A stretch of 64,000 nt of DNA from DASQFQ01 sp963722815. GTDB taxonomy: Bacteria > Actinomycetota > Thermoleophilia > Solirubrobacterales > Solirubrobacteraceae. A program made the translations under genes and the position numbers. Of this stretch, positions 33,860 through 44,157 are shown in pieces (position 1 is the stretch's first letter; the number at the start of each line of letters is the position of its first letter). A model generated the notes under the pieces. That model was not told the DNA's origin. It was given only the letters and a program-made list of their open reading frames with translations, and made no database searches. The DNA is taken from positions 1 to 64,000 of the forward strand of contig CAVROM010000002.1 in the NCBI GenBank assembly GCA_963722815.1, in the 5' to 3' direction.

Positions 33860-35512
33860 AGGGCGCGCGCCCGGTCCGGGCGCCCCGCGGGCTGGAGCTC
33901 TCCTGCAAGGGCTGGCCGCAGGAGGCCGTCCTGCGGATGCTGATGAACAACCTCGACCCGGAGGTCGCCGAGCGGCCCGACGACCTCGTCGTCTACGGCG
34001 GCACCGGCCGCGCGGCGCGCTCGTGGGAGGCGTTCGACGCGATCGTGCGCTCGCTGCGCGAGCTCGAGCGCGACGAGACGCTGCTCGTGCAGTCCGGCAA
34101 GCCGGTGGGCGTGATGCGCACGCACGAGTGGGCGCCGCGCGTGCTGATCGCCAACTCCAACCTCGTGCCGGAGTGGGCGACGTGGGACGAGTTCCGCCGC
34201 CTCGAGGACCTCGGGCTGACGATGTACGGGCAGATGACCGCGGGGTCGTGGATCTACATCGGCACCCAGGGCATCGTGCAGGGGACCTACGAGTGCTTCG
34301 CGGAGATCGCGCGGCGGCGCCACGGCGGCTCGCTGGCGGGGACGATCACGCTGACCGCGGGGCTCGGCGGGATGGGCGGCGCGCAGCCGCTGGCGGTGAC
34401 CATGAACGGCGGGGTCGCGCTGTGCGTGGAGGTCGACGAGCACCGGATCCAGCGGCGGCTCGAGACGCGCTACCTCGACGAGCAGGCCTCCGATCTCGAC
34501 GACGCCGTGGCGCGCTGCCGGGCGGCGCGGGACGAGAAGCGAGCCGTGTCGGTGGGGCTGCTCGGCAACGCGGCCGAGGTGCTGCCGCAGTTGCTCGCGG
34601 CGGGCTTCGAGGCGGACATCGTGACCGACCAGACGAGCGCGCACGATCCGCTTGGCGGCTACGTGCCGGACCGGCTGTCGGAGCAGGAGGCCGACCGCAT
34701 GCGGCGCGACGACCCGGACGAGTACGTCCGCCGCTCGCGCGCCGCGATGGCCGCCCACTGCGCGGCGATGGTGGGCTTCAAGGACGCCGGCGCCGAGGTG
34801 TTCGACTACGGCAACTCCTTGCGCGCGGAGGCGAAGCTCGGCGGCTTCGAGCGCGCGTTCGACTACCCAGGCTTCGTGCCCGCCTACGTGCGGCCGCTGT
34901 TCTGCGAGGGGAAGGGACCGTTCCGCTGGGTCGCGCTGTCGGGCGACCCGGCCGACATCGCGGCGACCGACCGGGCGACGCTCGAGGAGTTCCCCGACGA
35001 CGAGCGCCTGGCGCGGTGGATCCAGGAGGCGGGCGAGAAGATCGCGTTCCAGGGCCTGCCGGCGCGGATCTGCTGGCTCGGCTACGGCGAGCGGCGGCGG
35101 CTGGGGCTGCGCTTCAACGAGATGGTGGCGTCGGGCGAGCTGAGCGCGCCGGTCGTCATCGGGCGCGACCACCTCGACTCCGGGTCGGTCGCCTCGCCCT
35201 ACCGCGAGACCGAGGGGATGGCAGACGAGTCCGACGCGATCGCCGACTGGCCGCTGCTGAACGCGCTCGTCAACACGCTCCTCGGGCGCGTCGTGGGTGT
35301 CGATCCACCACGGCGGAGGGGTCGGCATCGGGCGCTCGATCCACGCGGGGATGGTGTGCGTGGCCGACGGCTCCGAGCTCGCGGCCGAGAAGCTCGACCG
35401 CGTGCTGACCTCCGACCCGGGGATGGGCGTCATCCGGCACGTCGACGCCGGCTACGACCGGGCGGTCGAGGTGGCGGAGGAGCGCGGCGTGCGCATCCCG
35501 ATGCGCGAATGA
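33856..35512 (+). pseudogene. hutU: urocanate hydratase, one frameshift near the C-terminus
   Basis: Reads cleanly from GTG 33856 through the NAD-binding segments (YGGTGRAARSW, GGMGGAQPLA, DQTSAHDPL) to NALVNT near 35285, where one extra base shifts the frame. The remaining 70 residues (VSIHHGGGVGIGRSIHAGM...) continue to 35512. Corrected length is about 551, normal for HutU, which turns urocanate into imidazolone propionate. The overlap at both ends (hutH, def) fits a functional operon, so the shift is probably a sequence error. Confidence 0.9.
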
Positions 35513-36075
35513 GCGTGCGGGAGATCGTCACCGTCGGCGACCCGGTGCTGCGCGAGCGGGCGCGCGAGGTCGGTGCCGAGGAGCTGCGCTCGCCGGCGGT
35601 CCAGCGGCTGATCGACGACCTGATCGACACGAAGCGCGCGGCAAACGGGGCGGGGCTCGCGGCGAACCAGGTGGGCGAGACGCTGCGCGTGGCGGTGGTC
35701 GAGGTCGAGCCGGGCAACCCGCGCTACCCGTTCAAGCCGGCGGTGCCGCTCACGGTGATCGTGAACCCGGAGCTCGAGCCGGTCGGCGACGAGCAGGTCG
35801 AGATCGTCGAGGGCTGCCTGTCGGTGCCGGATCTGCGCGGGGCGGTGCCGCGCTACGAGGCGGTGCGCGTGCGCTACCTCGACCGCGACGGCGAGCCGCA
35901 CGAGGAGGTGCGGCGCGGTCTCACCGCCGGCACGTTCCAGCACGAGGTCGACCATCTCGACGGCGTGCTGTTCCTCGACCGCGTGGAGGATCCGACGACG
36001 TTCTCGACCTGGGAGCACGCGCAGGGCGCGTTCGACGCCCGCGCGCGCGAGATCGTGGATCGGCTCGGCGAATGA
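35509..36075 (+). CDS. peptide deformylase-family enzyme inside the hut operon
   Basis: 188 residues with all three deformylase motifs: GAGLAANQVG, EGCLSVP and QHEVDHLDG, giving the Cys and two His metal ligands and the catalytic Glu. Its ATG overlaps the hutU stop and its stop overlaps hutF. A housekeeping deformylase is usually beside fmt. Here it occupies the position where the pathway needs an N-formylglutamate deformylase (HutG), which is absent. It may act on formylglutamate, or be a displaced Def. Confidence 0.85.
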   Translation: MSVREIVTVGDPVLRERAREVGAEELRSPAVQRLIDDLIDTKRAANGAGLAANQVGETLRVAVVEVEPGNPRYPFKPAVPLTVIVNPELEPVGDEQVEIVEGCLSVPDLRGAVPRYEAVRVRYLDRDGEPHEEVRRGLTAGTFQHEVDHLDGVLFLDRVEDPTTFSTWEHAQGAFDARAREIVDRLGE

Positions 36076-37392
36076 CGGCGCCGGCGACCTCCCTCCGGCT
36101 GGCGCGACCACCCGGCTCTCTTGCGAGCTTGCCTGGCTCGGTGGGGAGCGAGCGGACGCCGATGTTCTGCTCGAGATCGCAGGCGGATCGGCTGGTCGCC
36201 GTCACGTCGGGCGCGCCCACCGACGACGCCTACCGCCTCGCCGGCCTCACGCTCCCGGGCCTCGCCAACGCGCACTCGCACGCCTTCCAGCGCGCGCTGC
36301 GGGGGCGGACGCACGCGGGCGAGGGGTCGTTCTGGACCTGGCGGGAGCAGATGTACGAGCTGGCCACGCACGCTCGACCCCGACTCCTGCTTCGCCCTCT
36401 CGCGCGCCGCGTTCGGCGAGATGGCGCTGGCGGGGATCACGTGCGTCGGCGAGTTCCACTACCTCCACCACGCGCCCGACGGCACGCCCTACGACGACCC
36501 CAACGCGATGGGCCGCGCGGTGCTCGCGGCGGCGCGGGCGGCGGGGCTGCGCTGCACGCTGCTCGACGCCTGCTACCTCCACGGCGGCATCGAGCGCTTC
36601 CGCGACCGCGACGTCACCGCGTGGGCCGAGCGCGTCGACCTGCTCGCCGAGCGCGGGCCGGCGCGGGTCGGCGCCGCGATCCACAGCGTGCGCGCGGTCG
36701 ACCCGGACGCGGCGCGCGGTCGTCGCCGAGTGGGCCGCGCGGCAAGCCGCTGCACGCGCACGTCTCCGAGCAGCCGAAGGAGAACGAGGACACGCTCGCC
36801 GCGCACGGCATGCACGCCGACCGCGCTGCTCGCCGACGCCGGAGCGCTCGGCGCGAACTTCACCGCGATCCACGCCACCCACCTGACCGAGGAGGACGTG
36901 GCGCTGCTCGGCGCGCTCCACGGTCTGCCTGTGCCCGACGACCGAGCGCGACCTCGCCGACGGCGTCGGCCCGGCGCGCCGCCTCGCCGACGCGGGCGCG
37001 GCGCTGGCCACGGGCTCCGACTCCCACGCGGTCATCGACCCGTTCGAGGAGGCGCGCGCGATCGAGCTCGACGAGCGGCTCGCCACCGGCGATCCGCGGC
37101 GCCCACCGCGCCGCCGACCTGCTCACGGCCGCGACCGCCGGCGGCTACGCCGCGCTCGGCTGGCCGGAGGGCGGGCGGCTCGAGGCCGGCGCGCTGGCCG
37201 ACCTCGACCACGTCTGTCGCTCGACTCCGTGCGCCTCGCGGGCATCGACGCCGAGCACGCGGCCGCGAGCGCGGTGTTCGCCGCGACCGCCGCCGACGTC
37301 CGCGACGTGATGGTCGGCGGGCGAATGGATCGTCCGCGACGGCCGCCACATCGCCTTCGACGTCGCCGCGGCGCTGAGAGGCGGTGGTGTGA
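36072..37392 (+). pseudogene. hutF: formimidoylglutamate deiminase, many frameshifts
   Basis: Fragments in alternating frames line up with HutF from end to end: LPGLANAHSHAFQRALRGRTH, EGSFWTWREQMYELA, GITCVGEFHYLHH, HAHVSEQPKEN, TAIHATHLTE, ATGSDSHAVIDPFEEARAI and GYAALGWPEGGRLEAG. The metal-binding HxH, His and Asp of this amidohydrolase are all recoverable. About eight single-base shifts occur, near 36140, 36372, 36730, 36830, 36945, 37095, 37215 and 37320. The coding content is otherwise undamaged, which argues for consensus errors. Confidence 0.85.
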
Positions 37393-38546
37393 CGCCTCGT
37401 CGTCGACAACATCGGGCTGCTCGTCACGAACGACCAGGCCCTCGGCGAGGGCCCGCTCGGCCTGCTCCGCGACGCCGCGGTGGTGATCGAGGACGGCCTG
37501 CGTCGCCGCCGTCGAGCGCGGCGGGCGCCGGCGGCCGACGAGCGGATCGACGCGGAGGGCGGTGCGTGATCCCGGGCTTCGTCGACAGCACACGCACCTG
37601 GTGTTCGCCGGCGACCGCGGCGACGAGTTCGCCGCGCGCATGGCGGGCGCGCCGTACGCCGCCGGCGGCATCCGCGTGACCACGGACGCGACCCGCGCCG
37701 CGTCGACCGACGGAGCTGCGCGCCGGCTCGCCGCCGCCCGCCGCGACGAGGCGCGCCGGGCCGGCATCACCCACCTCGAGATCAAGTCCGGCTACGGGCT
37801 CGACGTCGAGACCGAGCGCCGCAGCTGCGAGGTCGCCGCGCGACTTCACCGACGACGTCACGTTCCTCGGCGCGCACGTCGTGCCCCGCGAGACACCACG
37901 GCCGACGACTACGTCGCGCTCGTCATCGGCGAGATGCTCGCGGCCTGCGCGCCGCTACGCCCGCTGGATCGACGTGTTCTGCGAGGAGGGCGCGTTCGAC
38001 GCCGACCAGTCGCGCGCGGTGCTGGAGGCCGGCCGCGCCGCCGGGCTCGGCCTCCGGGTCCACGGCAACCAGCTCGGCCCGGGCCCGGGCGTGCGGCTCG
38101 CCGTCGAGCTCGGCGCCGCCTAGCGTCGACCACTGCACCTACCTGACCGACGCCGACGTCGACGCGCTCGCGCGCGGCGACACGGTCGCCACCTTCCTGC
38201 CCGCCACCGACTTCTCCACCCGCCAGCCCTACCCCGACGCCCGCCGCGCTGATCGACGCCGGCGCGACCGTCGCCATCGCCACGAACTGCAACCCCGGCT
38301 CGAGCTACACGACCTCGATGGCGTTCTGCCTCGCGCTCGCGGTCCGCGACATGCGGATGACGACCGACGAGGCGCTGCTGGCGGCGACCAAGGGCGGCGC
38401 CCGCGCGCTGCGCAGCGACCGACGTCGGCCACCTCGCCCCCGGCGCGCGCGCCGACCTCGCGATCCTCGACGCCCCCTCCTACTCCCACCTCGTCTACCG
38501 GCCCGGTGTGCCGCTCGTCGCAGCCACGCTCGTCGGCGGGCGATGA
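37389..38546 (+). pseudogene. hutI: imidazolonepropionase, many frameshifts
   Basis: GTG at 37389 overlaps the hutF stop. Fragments in three frames reconstruct HutI: GFVDSxTHLVFAGDR, GGIRVTTDATRAAS, THLEIKSGYGLD, RVHGNQLGPGPGVRLAVELGAAS, ATNCNPGSSYTTSMAFCLALAVR, ending LVAATLVGGR with TGA at 38544. Corrected length near 385. About nine single-base shifts (for example near 37395, 37500, 37580, 37710, 37845, 37960, 38122, 38250, 38415). It would hydrolyse imidazolone propionate to formiminoglutamate. Confidence 0.85.
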
Positions 38547-38714
38547 TGAGACCTATGCCCTGACGAACACGAAGTGGACGGTCGCGCACAGCCCCGCCGC
38601 GCTCGACGCGCTGCTGGCGAGGACCCCGACCGGCTCGCGCTGGGCGAGCTCGCCGAGCTGATCGTCGTGACCGGCACCACGCTGGTGATCGACGCCGGCC
38701 TGCTCACCCGATGA
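38547..38714 (+). other. short unrecognised coding-like segment
   Basis: Between hutI and the convergent sulfite-oxidase-like gene, codon-like sequence reads ALTNTKWTVAHSPAALDALL and, after a one-base shift near 38615, RLALGELAELIVVTGTTLV to a stop at 38712. About 50 codons, no start codon in the first frame. It could be a small gene damaged by indels, or the tail of a lost one. No family recognised. Confidence 0.3.
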
Positions 38715-39774
38715 CGGTGACCGGGTGCCGCGCGGCCGCGTAGAACATGTAGCCGTCCGCGTTGAACGGCACGCCGTCGGGCTGGCGCAGGCCGTCGGCG
38801 CCGGTGGCGCGCGAGATCAGCTCGGCCGGTCCGCTGCCGGGCGGCGTCCACGGCAGTGAGAAGCGCACCCACGCGGAGGGGCGGTTCGGCTCGTGCAGGC
38901 GCGCCCGCTGCCAGGTGGCGCCGCCGTCGGTGCTCACGTCGACCCGCTTGACGGGCCCGGTCGCCGACCACGCGCGCCCCTGGAGCACCTGCTCGACCCG
39001 CGGCAGCGTCGCCTCCCACGGCAGCTCGAAGGCGCTCTTGACCAACTGCTCGGAGAACGAGCGCGGATACCACTTCGTGTTCCACGGCGACCACAGCCGC
39101 GTGGTCGAGACCTCGATCCGCCCGACCCACTTGACGCTCGCGATCCCGATCCAGCCCGGCACCACGAACCGCACGGGATAGCCATGGTCGGGCGGCAGCA
39201 CCTCGCCGTTCATCTCGTACGCGAGGATGACGTCGTCGAGCGCCTTGCCCACCGGCAGCGGCCGCCGCACGCGGCCGTGGTCGATGCCGTCGGTGACGTA
39301 GGGGTCGTCGAGCCCGACCGGCATCACGTCGACCGCATCGTCGCGGAGCCCGGCACGCTCGAGCACCTCGGAGAGCGGCACGCCCCGCCAGCGCGTCACG
39401 CCGATCGCGCCGAGGCCCCACGCGGTGCCGGGCACCTGCATGCCCTGCTGGGAGCCGAACAGCGAGCGGCCGTTGCCGGCGCACTCGATGGTGACCGTGC
39501 GCTCGACCGAGGGGAGCGAGGTCAGCTGGTCGTAGCTGAAGCGGACCGGACCGCCGCGGAGGCCGCGGCCGTGGATCTCGAGCTCATAGGCGAGGGGGTC
39601 GACACGCGGCGTCGAGGTGTGGTTGCGGACGAAGAAGCGCTCCGTCGGCACGAAGTAGCCCTGGCCCTGCATCGCCTCCCAGCGCATCTCGGCGCTCGTG
39701 TCCTTGTCGATGAACCACTCGGGCGGCAGCGGCTTCGCGATGCCGCTCGTGGATCGCTCGGCGGTGATGGACAT
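38704..39774 (-). CDS. sulfite oxidase-like molybdopterin oxidoreductase
   Basis: 356 residues with the oxidoreductase molybdopterin-binding domain (about 45-215) and a C-terminal Mo-co dimerisation domain (about 235-350). The Mo-ligating Cys is in TIECAGNGRS, and HGYPVRFVVPGW is typical of the sulfite oxidase family. No twin-arginine signal is visible, so it appears cytoplasmic. Leaderless promoter carrying a 15-bp palindromic operator. Electron acceptor and substrate unknown. Confidence 0.88.
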   Translation of the reverse strand: MSITAERSTSGIAKPLPPEWFIDKDTSAEMRWEAMQGQGYFVPTERFFVRNHTSTPRVDPLAYELEIHGRGLRGGPVRFSYDQLTSLPSVERTVTIECAGNGRSLFGSQQGMQVPGTAWGLGAIGVTRWRGVPLSEVLERAGLRDDAVDVMPVGLDDPYVTDGIDHGRVRRPLPVGKALDDVILAYEMNGEVLPPDHGYPVRFVVPGWIGIASVKWVGRIEVSTTRLWSPWNTKWYPRSFSEQLVKSAFELPWEATLPRVEQVLQGRAWSATGPVKRVDVSTDGGATWQRARLHEPNRPSAWVRFSLPWTPPGSGPAELISRATGADGLRQPDGVPFNADGYMFYAAARHPVTVIG

Positions 39775-39808
39775 CCGCCCGAGTCTAGCTTGTCTACTAA
39801 ATTAGTAG
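39775..39808 (-). promoter_or_regulatory. promoter and palindromic operator of the sulfite oxidase-like gene
   Basis: TAGACT (39787-39782) is 7 nt before the ATG. Just upstream, CTACTAA-A-TTAGTAG (39794-39808) is a perfect AT-rich palindrome in GC-rich DNA, between the -35 and -10 positions. It looks like a repressor site (Rrf2- or MarR-type spacing). No regulator gene adjoins it. Confidence 0.6.
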
Positions 39809-39820
39809 GAAAGCTTCTGG

Positions 39821-41117
39821 TCAGCGCGCGATCTCGAGCGGCGCGGTCTCGCGCTCGCCCTCCGGCAGCAACAGCTCCGCCTTGCCGCCGCGCAGCGCCA
39901 CCGAGTCGGCATCGGAGCCGAGCGCCACGCCCGCGAGGTAGGCGGCGGCGAGGCGGTGCACGTCGACGACGTGCCCGATCCGCTCCAGCGAGCGCGTCTC
40001 GTCGGCCACGTCCCCGTCGCCCGCGCGCAGCACCACGCGCAGATCGCCGGCCAGCGAGCGCGCGGTCAGCGCCGACTCGACGTTGACCAGATCCTGGTTC
40101 GTCACCGCCGCGAACGCGCGCGCCTTCCCGAGCGAAAGGCGCCGCAGCAGCTCCGGGTTCGCGGCGCGGCCGATCACCACCGGGATCTGCAGCCGCCGCG
40201 CGAGCCCCACCGTCTCGGCGTCCTCGTCGGCGTCGACCGCCACCACCAGCACGCCGCACTCGCGCAGCAGCATGCACAGCCGCAGGCCGACCTGGCCCAG
40301 CCCGACCACGATCACTATGCCCCTGGCGCGGGACCGCGCGCTTGCCGATGAGCCCGGTCAGGCGCGAGTCGACGAAGCGGTTGATCAACCCGCCGGTGAA
40401 GCACGCCGCCGACACCAGCGTGAGGATCACCGAGCACGCGATCGCGACCTTGAACCACTTCGGCCCGTCGTCGACTCGGTGTTCGGGCCGACGGTGGCGA
40501 GCGACTTGGCCGATCCGTAGAGCGGCGTCGGCGAACGGCCTGGTCGAGCACGATCATCGCGCCGACCAGCTCGAAGCAGAGCATCGTCACGAGCCCGGCG
40601 AAGCCGTAGAACAGCAGCGCGGCGCTGCGGTCGTAGGGCCGCAGCAGGGCGACCGCGAGGCTGCGCAGCCGGTGCGCCTGGCGCGGCGGCAGCTCGACCT
40701 CCTCGAGCGCCTCGCCGAGCCCGACCGTCCGCTCCCCGTCCCGCAGCACCGCGAGCAGGTCCTCCGAGATGCACGGTCCGGCGAGCGACGGCGCCACGAT
40801 GTCGGCGATCGACGTGACGCGGCAGTTCGGGACCGTCTCGGCGATCTGCGCCGCGATCCCCGGGGTCGAAGATCGTCACCAGCAGCGGCACGTCCTCGTC
40901 CAGGTGGCGCACGAGCAGCGCGATCCGCAACGGGAAGGCGTCGCTGCGCGTCGCGACGCAGACGATGTCGGGCTCGCGCGGCCACGCCCTCCCGCAACGA
41001 CGCGTCGTCGGCGTCGCTCGAGCCACGTCACCTCCGCCCCGCGGCGTCGAGCGCCTCGCAGACCTCCTCCGCGAGATCGCCCCCGCCCACCAGCAGCACG
41101 CGTCGCGTCTCCGCCAC
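39821..41117 (-). pseudogene. NAD-binding (RCK/TrkA-N) ion channel protein, several frameshifts
   Basis: Starts at GTG 41117, 7 nt after TAGGGT. Reconstructed order: first Rossmann domain (RVLLVGGGDLAEEV... CVATRSDAFPLRIALLVRHLDEDVPLLV), a membrane part (LLFYGFAGLVTMLCFELVGAMIVLDQA), a pore-like SLATVGPN segment, another helix (VILTLVSAACFTGGLI), and a C-terminal TrkA-N domain (VIVVGLGQVGLRLCMLL). The pattern fits bacterial relatives of CASTOR/POLLUX-type channels. At least five indels between 40320 and 41030; the last 165 codons are clean. Confidence 0.72.
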
Positions 41118-41141
41118 GCGCGGCACCCTACTCAGATCGGC

Positions 41142-42424
41142 TCAGCAGGACTTCGAGCCGTATGCGCTGCAGGCGATCTCGACGTCGCTGTAGGTCGAGA
41201 GCGCCGCGACGTCGCCGCCGTTGTTGAGGATCTGCCTGGCCATGCCCCAGTAGCGGTCGGTCGCGGTGTCCTCGGACGGGTCGCCCTGGGTGTGCACGCG
41301 GATGGTCTGCCCCGGCCCGAGCATCGGTCCGGCTGCGAGAACGCGTAGCAGTAGGGCGGCGACTTGAGCACGTAGTCCTCGAGGTCGATCGGCGCGCCGC
41401 CGGTGTTGGCGCAGCGAGATGACTCGTCCTTCTTCGGCTGGACGTCGATCGAGACCGACCCTTCGCCGGGTTCGAGCAGGCGACCTTGCAGGGGTAGATC
41501 ATCCACGCACGGACGTTGCCCCGCGGGTCGAACAGGTAGGCGCCGTCGCCGATGTCCGGGTTGGCCTTGCTGGCGTTCTCGAACACCGGCGCGCTCAGCC
41601 CCCAGTAGAAGTCGGTGCCGGCGTCCTCGCCGATCCCGGCGTAGACCGTGACGGAGCAGTTGGGCGGGACGGCCGAGCCGGGCGGGAAGGTGAAGCGCCG
41701 CAGGCCCGAGTCGCGCAGGTACCACCCGCTCAGCGGCAGCCAGTTGTTCACGTCGTAGTTGCGGATCTTCACGTACTCGCCGTTGACGTCGTCGCGGTCG
41801 TTGCCGTCCGCGTCCCACTGCGCCCACAGGCCGATCGGGTGGCCCTGGTTGGGCCCGATGCCGCACGCCTCGGGATCGAAGAGGCCCTTGCGGGCGGCGG
41901 CCGCCTTCTGCGAGAGGAGGCTGTAGCGGGCGTTCGAGGCATCCTCGGCAAGCCCCGGCCACCACAGGGCGAGGCCCTCGGACACAGGATGCGGCCGACG
42001 TCGCGCCAGGGCTTGCCCCGGCGGACCGCGACCGAGCGCAGCCGGCGGCCGCGCGAGCGGCTCCCGGTGTAGAGGGCGCGACGCGGATCTTGCCCTTGGA
42101 GCGCCTGACGAGCTGCTCGAGCCGCCGCGTGGCATCGACGGCATGGCAGTCGCCGGCGCGCGTGGCGGTCCGGTACGAGGTCAGCTCCATCGCCTGGATG
42201 CCGATGATCCGCACCCGCAGCACGCCGCCGAGCCCGTCGCGGGGGACGCTGGCGTCGAGCGTGTCGCCGTCGTCGACCTGCTTGACCTTGCCGGTCCACA
42301 CGTGGCAGTGCGCGCCGTGCGGATAGTCGGGCAGGCAGGCGCCGCCCTTGGCCTGGGCGGCGGAGGCGGGGAGGATCAGGGCGCTCGCGAGAGCGAGCGC
42401 GGCAAGGCGCACGGCACGGGACAT
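41142..42424 (-). pseudogene. secreted thermonuclease-like protein with lamin-tail domains, frameshifted
   Basis: Signal peptide (LAALALASALILPASAAQA), then a staphylococcal-nuclease-like region (WTGKVKQVDDGDTLDASV, VRIIGIQAMEL). After a shift near 42075 and one near 42000 comes a lamin-tail beta-sandwich (EYVKIRNYD, SGWYLRDSG, PPNCSVTVYAG), then a second one (APIDLEDYVLKS, IRVHTQGD) ending SAYGSKSC. Further shifts near 41465, 41410 and 41330. Likely an exported nuclease or DNA/cell-surface-binding protein. Confidence 0.7.
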
Positions 42425-42564
42425 CGGCGTTCACAACAGCTAGCAGGCGCCAGGGTTGCGGCATGCAATTCGGGCTGCGACCGGGACGCGGCGCGTCGGC
42501 CGGGTGTGACGCATCGCACGCAGAACGGGTGCCGTGCCGCCCGCGGACGGGCATCATCCACTTC

Positions 42565-44142
42565 ATGGTGGGCTGCGACACCAGGCTCCCTCTCGCCCTC
42601 AAGCTCCAGCGGCGCTCGACGCTGGCGGGCTGCGTCGTCAACACGCTCTCCGTGTCGATGCTCGCGGTCTACATGACCGTCGTCTTCCCGCCCACCGCGG
42701 AGCAGACCGTCGTGCCGCGCGGCGTCACGCTGCTGGCCACCGCCCTCTACACGCTGATCGCGGGCTTGACCTTCTACCGCAACGCCCAGCCGCGGTTCGA
42801 GCGTATGCGGCGCTGGCTCGCCGAGGGCCGGCCGCCGACCGCCGACGAGCGCCAGGAGGTCATGCGCCTGCCCGTCCTGTTCGCGCGCATGACGCTCGTG
42901 CGCTGGCTGATCGCGGTGCCGCTGTTCTCGATCCCCGACCTGTTCGCCTCGAGCGAGTTCGCGCTCGAGGAGGCGGTGACGATCGCCCTGGCCGGCATCT
43001 CCACGAGCGCCGCCGTCTATCTCACCAGCGAGTGGCAGCTGCGCCCGGCCTTCGCGCTCGCGCTCGACCGCTCGGCGCCGCCGGAGGCGCGGTCGCTCGG
43101 CATCGCCCCGCGGCTGCTGCTCACGTGGGTGCTGTGCTCCGGCGTGCCGATCCTGATGGTCGCGCTGATCCCCGTCGGCCGCGACGTGACCGACCCGAAG
43201 GACCTGATCGCGCCGATCTGGTTCGCCGTCGCCGCGGCGATGGGGGCCGGCTTCGTCGCCACCAAGCTCGCCACCCAGGCCGTCGCGCGGCCGGTGCGCC
43301 AGCTGCGGCGGGCGATCGACGGCATCAGCCAGGGCGACCTCGACGTCTCCGTGCCGGTCGACGACGGCTCAGAGATCGGGCGCCTGCAGGCGGGCTTCAA
43401 CGGGATGGTCGCCGGGCTGCGCGAGCGCGAGCAGCTGCGCGACCTCTACGGCCGCCAGGTCGGGATCGACGTCGCGCGCGACGCGCTCGAACGGGGCATC
43501 GCGCTGGGCGGCGAGACGCGCGAGGTGTCGGCGCTGTTCGTCGACGTCATCGGCTCGACCGAGCTCGCCCGGGCTCACAGCCCGGAGCGGGTCGTCGCGC
43601 TGCTCAACGCGTTCTTCCAGGTCGTCGTCGCCGAGGTCCACGAGTGCGGCGGCATGGTCAACAAGTTCGAGGGCGATGCCGCGCTGTGCGTGTTCGGCGC
43701 GCCCGTCCCGCAGCCCGACCACGCGCGCCGCGCGCTCGCCTGCGCGCGCGCGCCTGCGCGCCCGCCTCGACGAGCTCGACGGCGGGCTCGACGCCGCCAT
43801 CGGCGTCGCCTGCGGCACGGTCGTGGCCGGCAACGTCGGCGCCGAGGCGCGCTTCGAGTACACGGTGATCGGCGACCCGGTCAACGAGGCCGCGCGCCTC
43901 ACCGAGCTCGCCAAGCAGCACGATCAGCGGCTGCTGGCCAGCGGCGACACGTCGACTGCGCGGGCGGCGCGGAAGCCGCGCGCTGGGCGCTCGACGGCGA
44001 GGTGACGCTGCGCGGGCGCGAGTGCCCGACGCGGGTCGCCGTCCCGGCTTACCTCACCCGTGGGTCGCGCGTGAGAAGCACAAGATCGCCCAGCACGCTG
44101 ACCGCCACGATCAGCCCGGCACCCCACAGCGCGAGGCCCTGA
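42565..44142 (+). pseudogene. membrane adenylate/guanylate cyclase with HAMP domain, two frameshifts
   Basis: N-terminal membrane region with about six helices, HAMP linker (ARPVRQLRRAIDGISQGDLDVSVPVDDGSEIG) and a class III cyclase domain: SALFVDVIGSTELA with the two metal Asp positions, NKFEGDAALCVFGAP, and after a shift near 43755 FEYTVIGDPVNEAARL. A second shift is near 43955. ATG 42565 or 42463. The natural end is near RVAVPA at about 44046; beyond it the frame runs through the antisense of a fossil permease. Confidence 0.8.
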
Positions 44143-44157
44143 ACCAGCGCGCGAGGC
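44049..44157 (-). pseudogene. fossil 3' end of a third ABC permease gene
   Basis: Read on the minus strand, LVQGLALWGAGLIVAVSVL then DPRVR and a TAA stop at 44049. This matches the C-termini of the two adjacent permeases (MVQALALWTALLIVVVS...DPRVR and MIQGLALWAAVLIVVVS...DPRVR). Nothing upstream of about 44150 belongs to it; it begins at the stop codon of the next permease. A truncated duplicate left by deletion or recombination. Confidence 0.65.

Noticed and set aside
36072..38546. Separate short genes for each open fragment in the hutF/hutI stretch
   Set aside because: The fragments align in order to two known enzymes; treating them as separate genes would hide the frameshifts.
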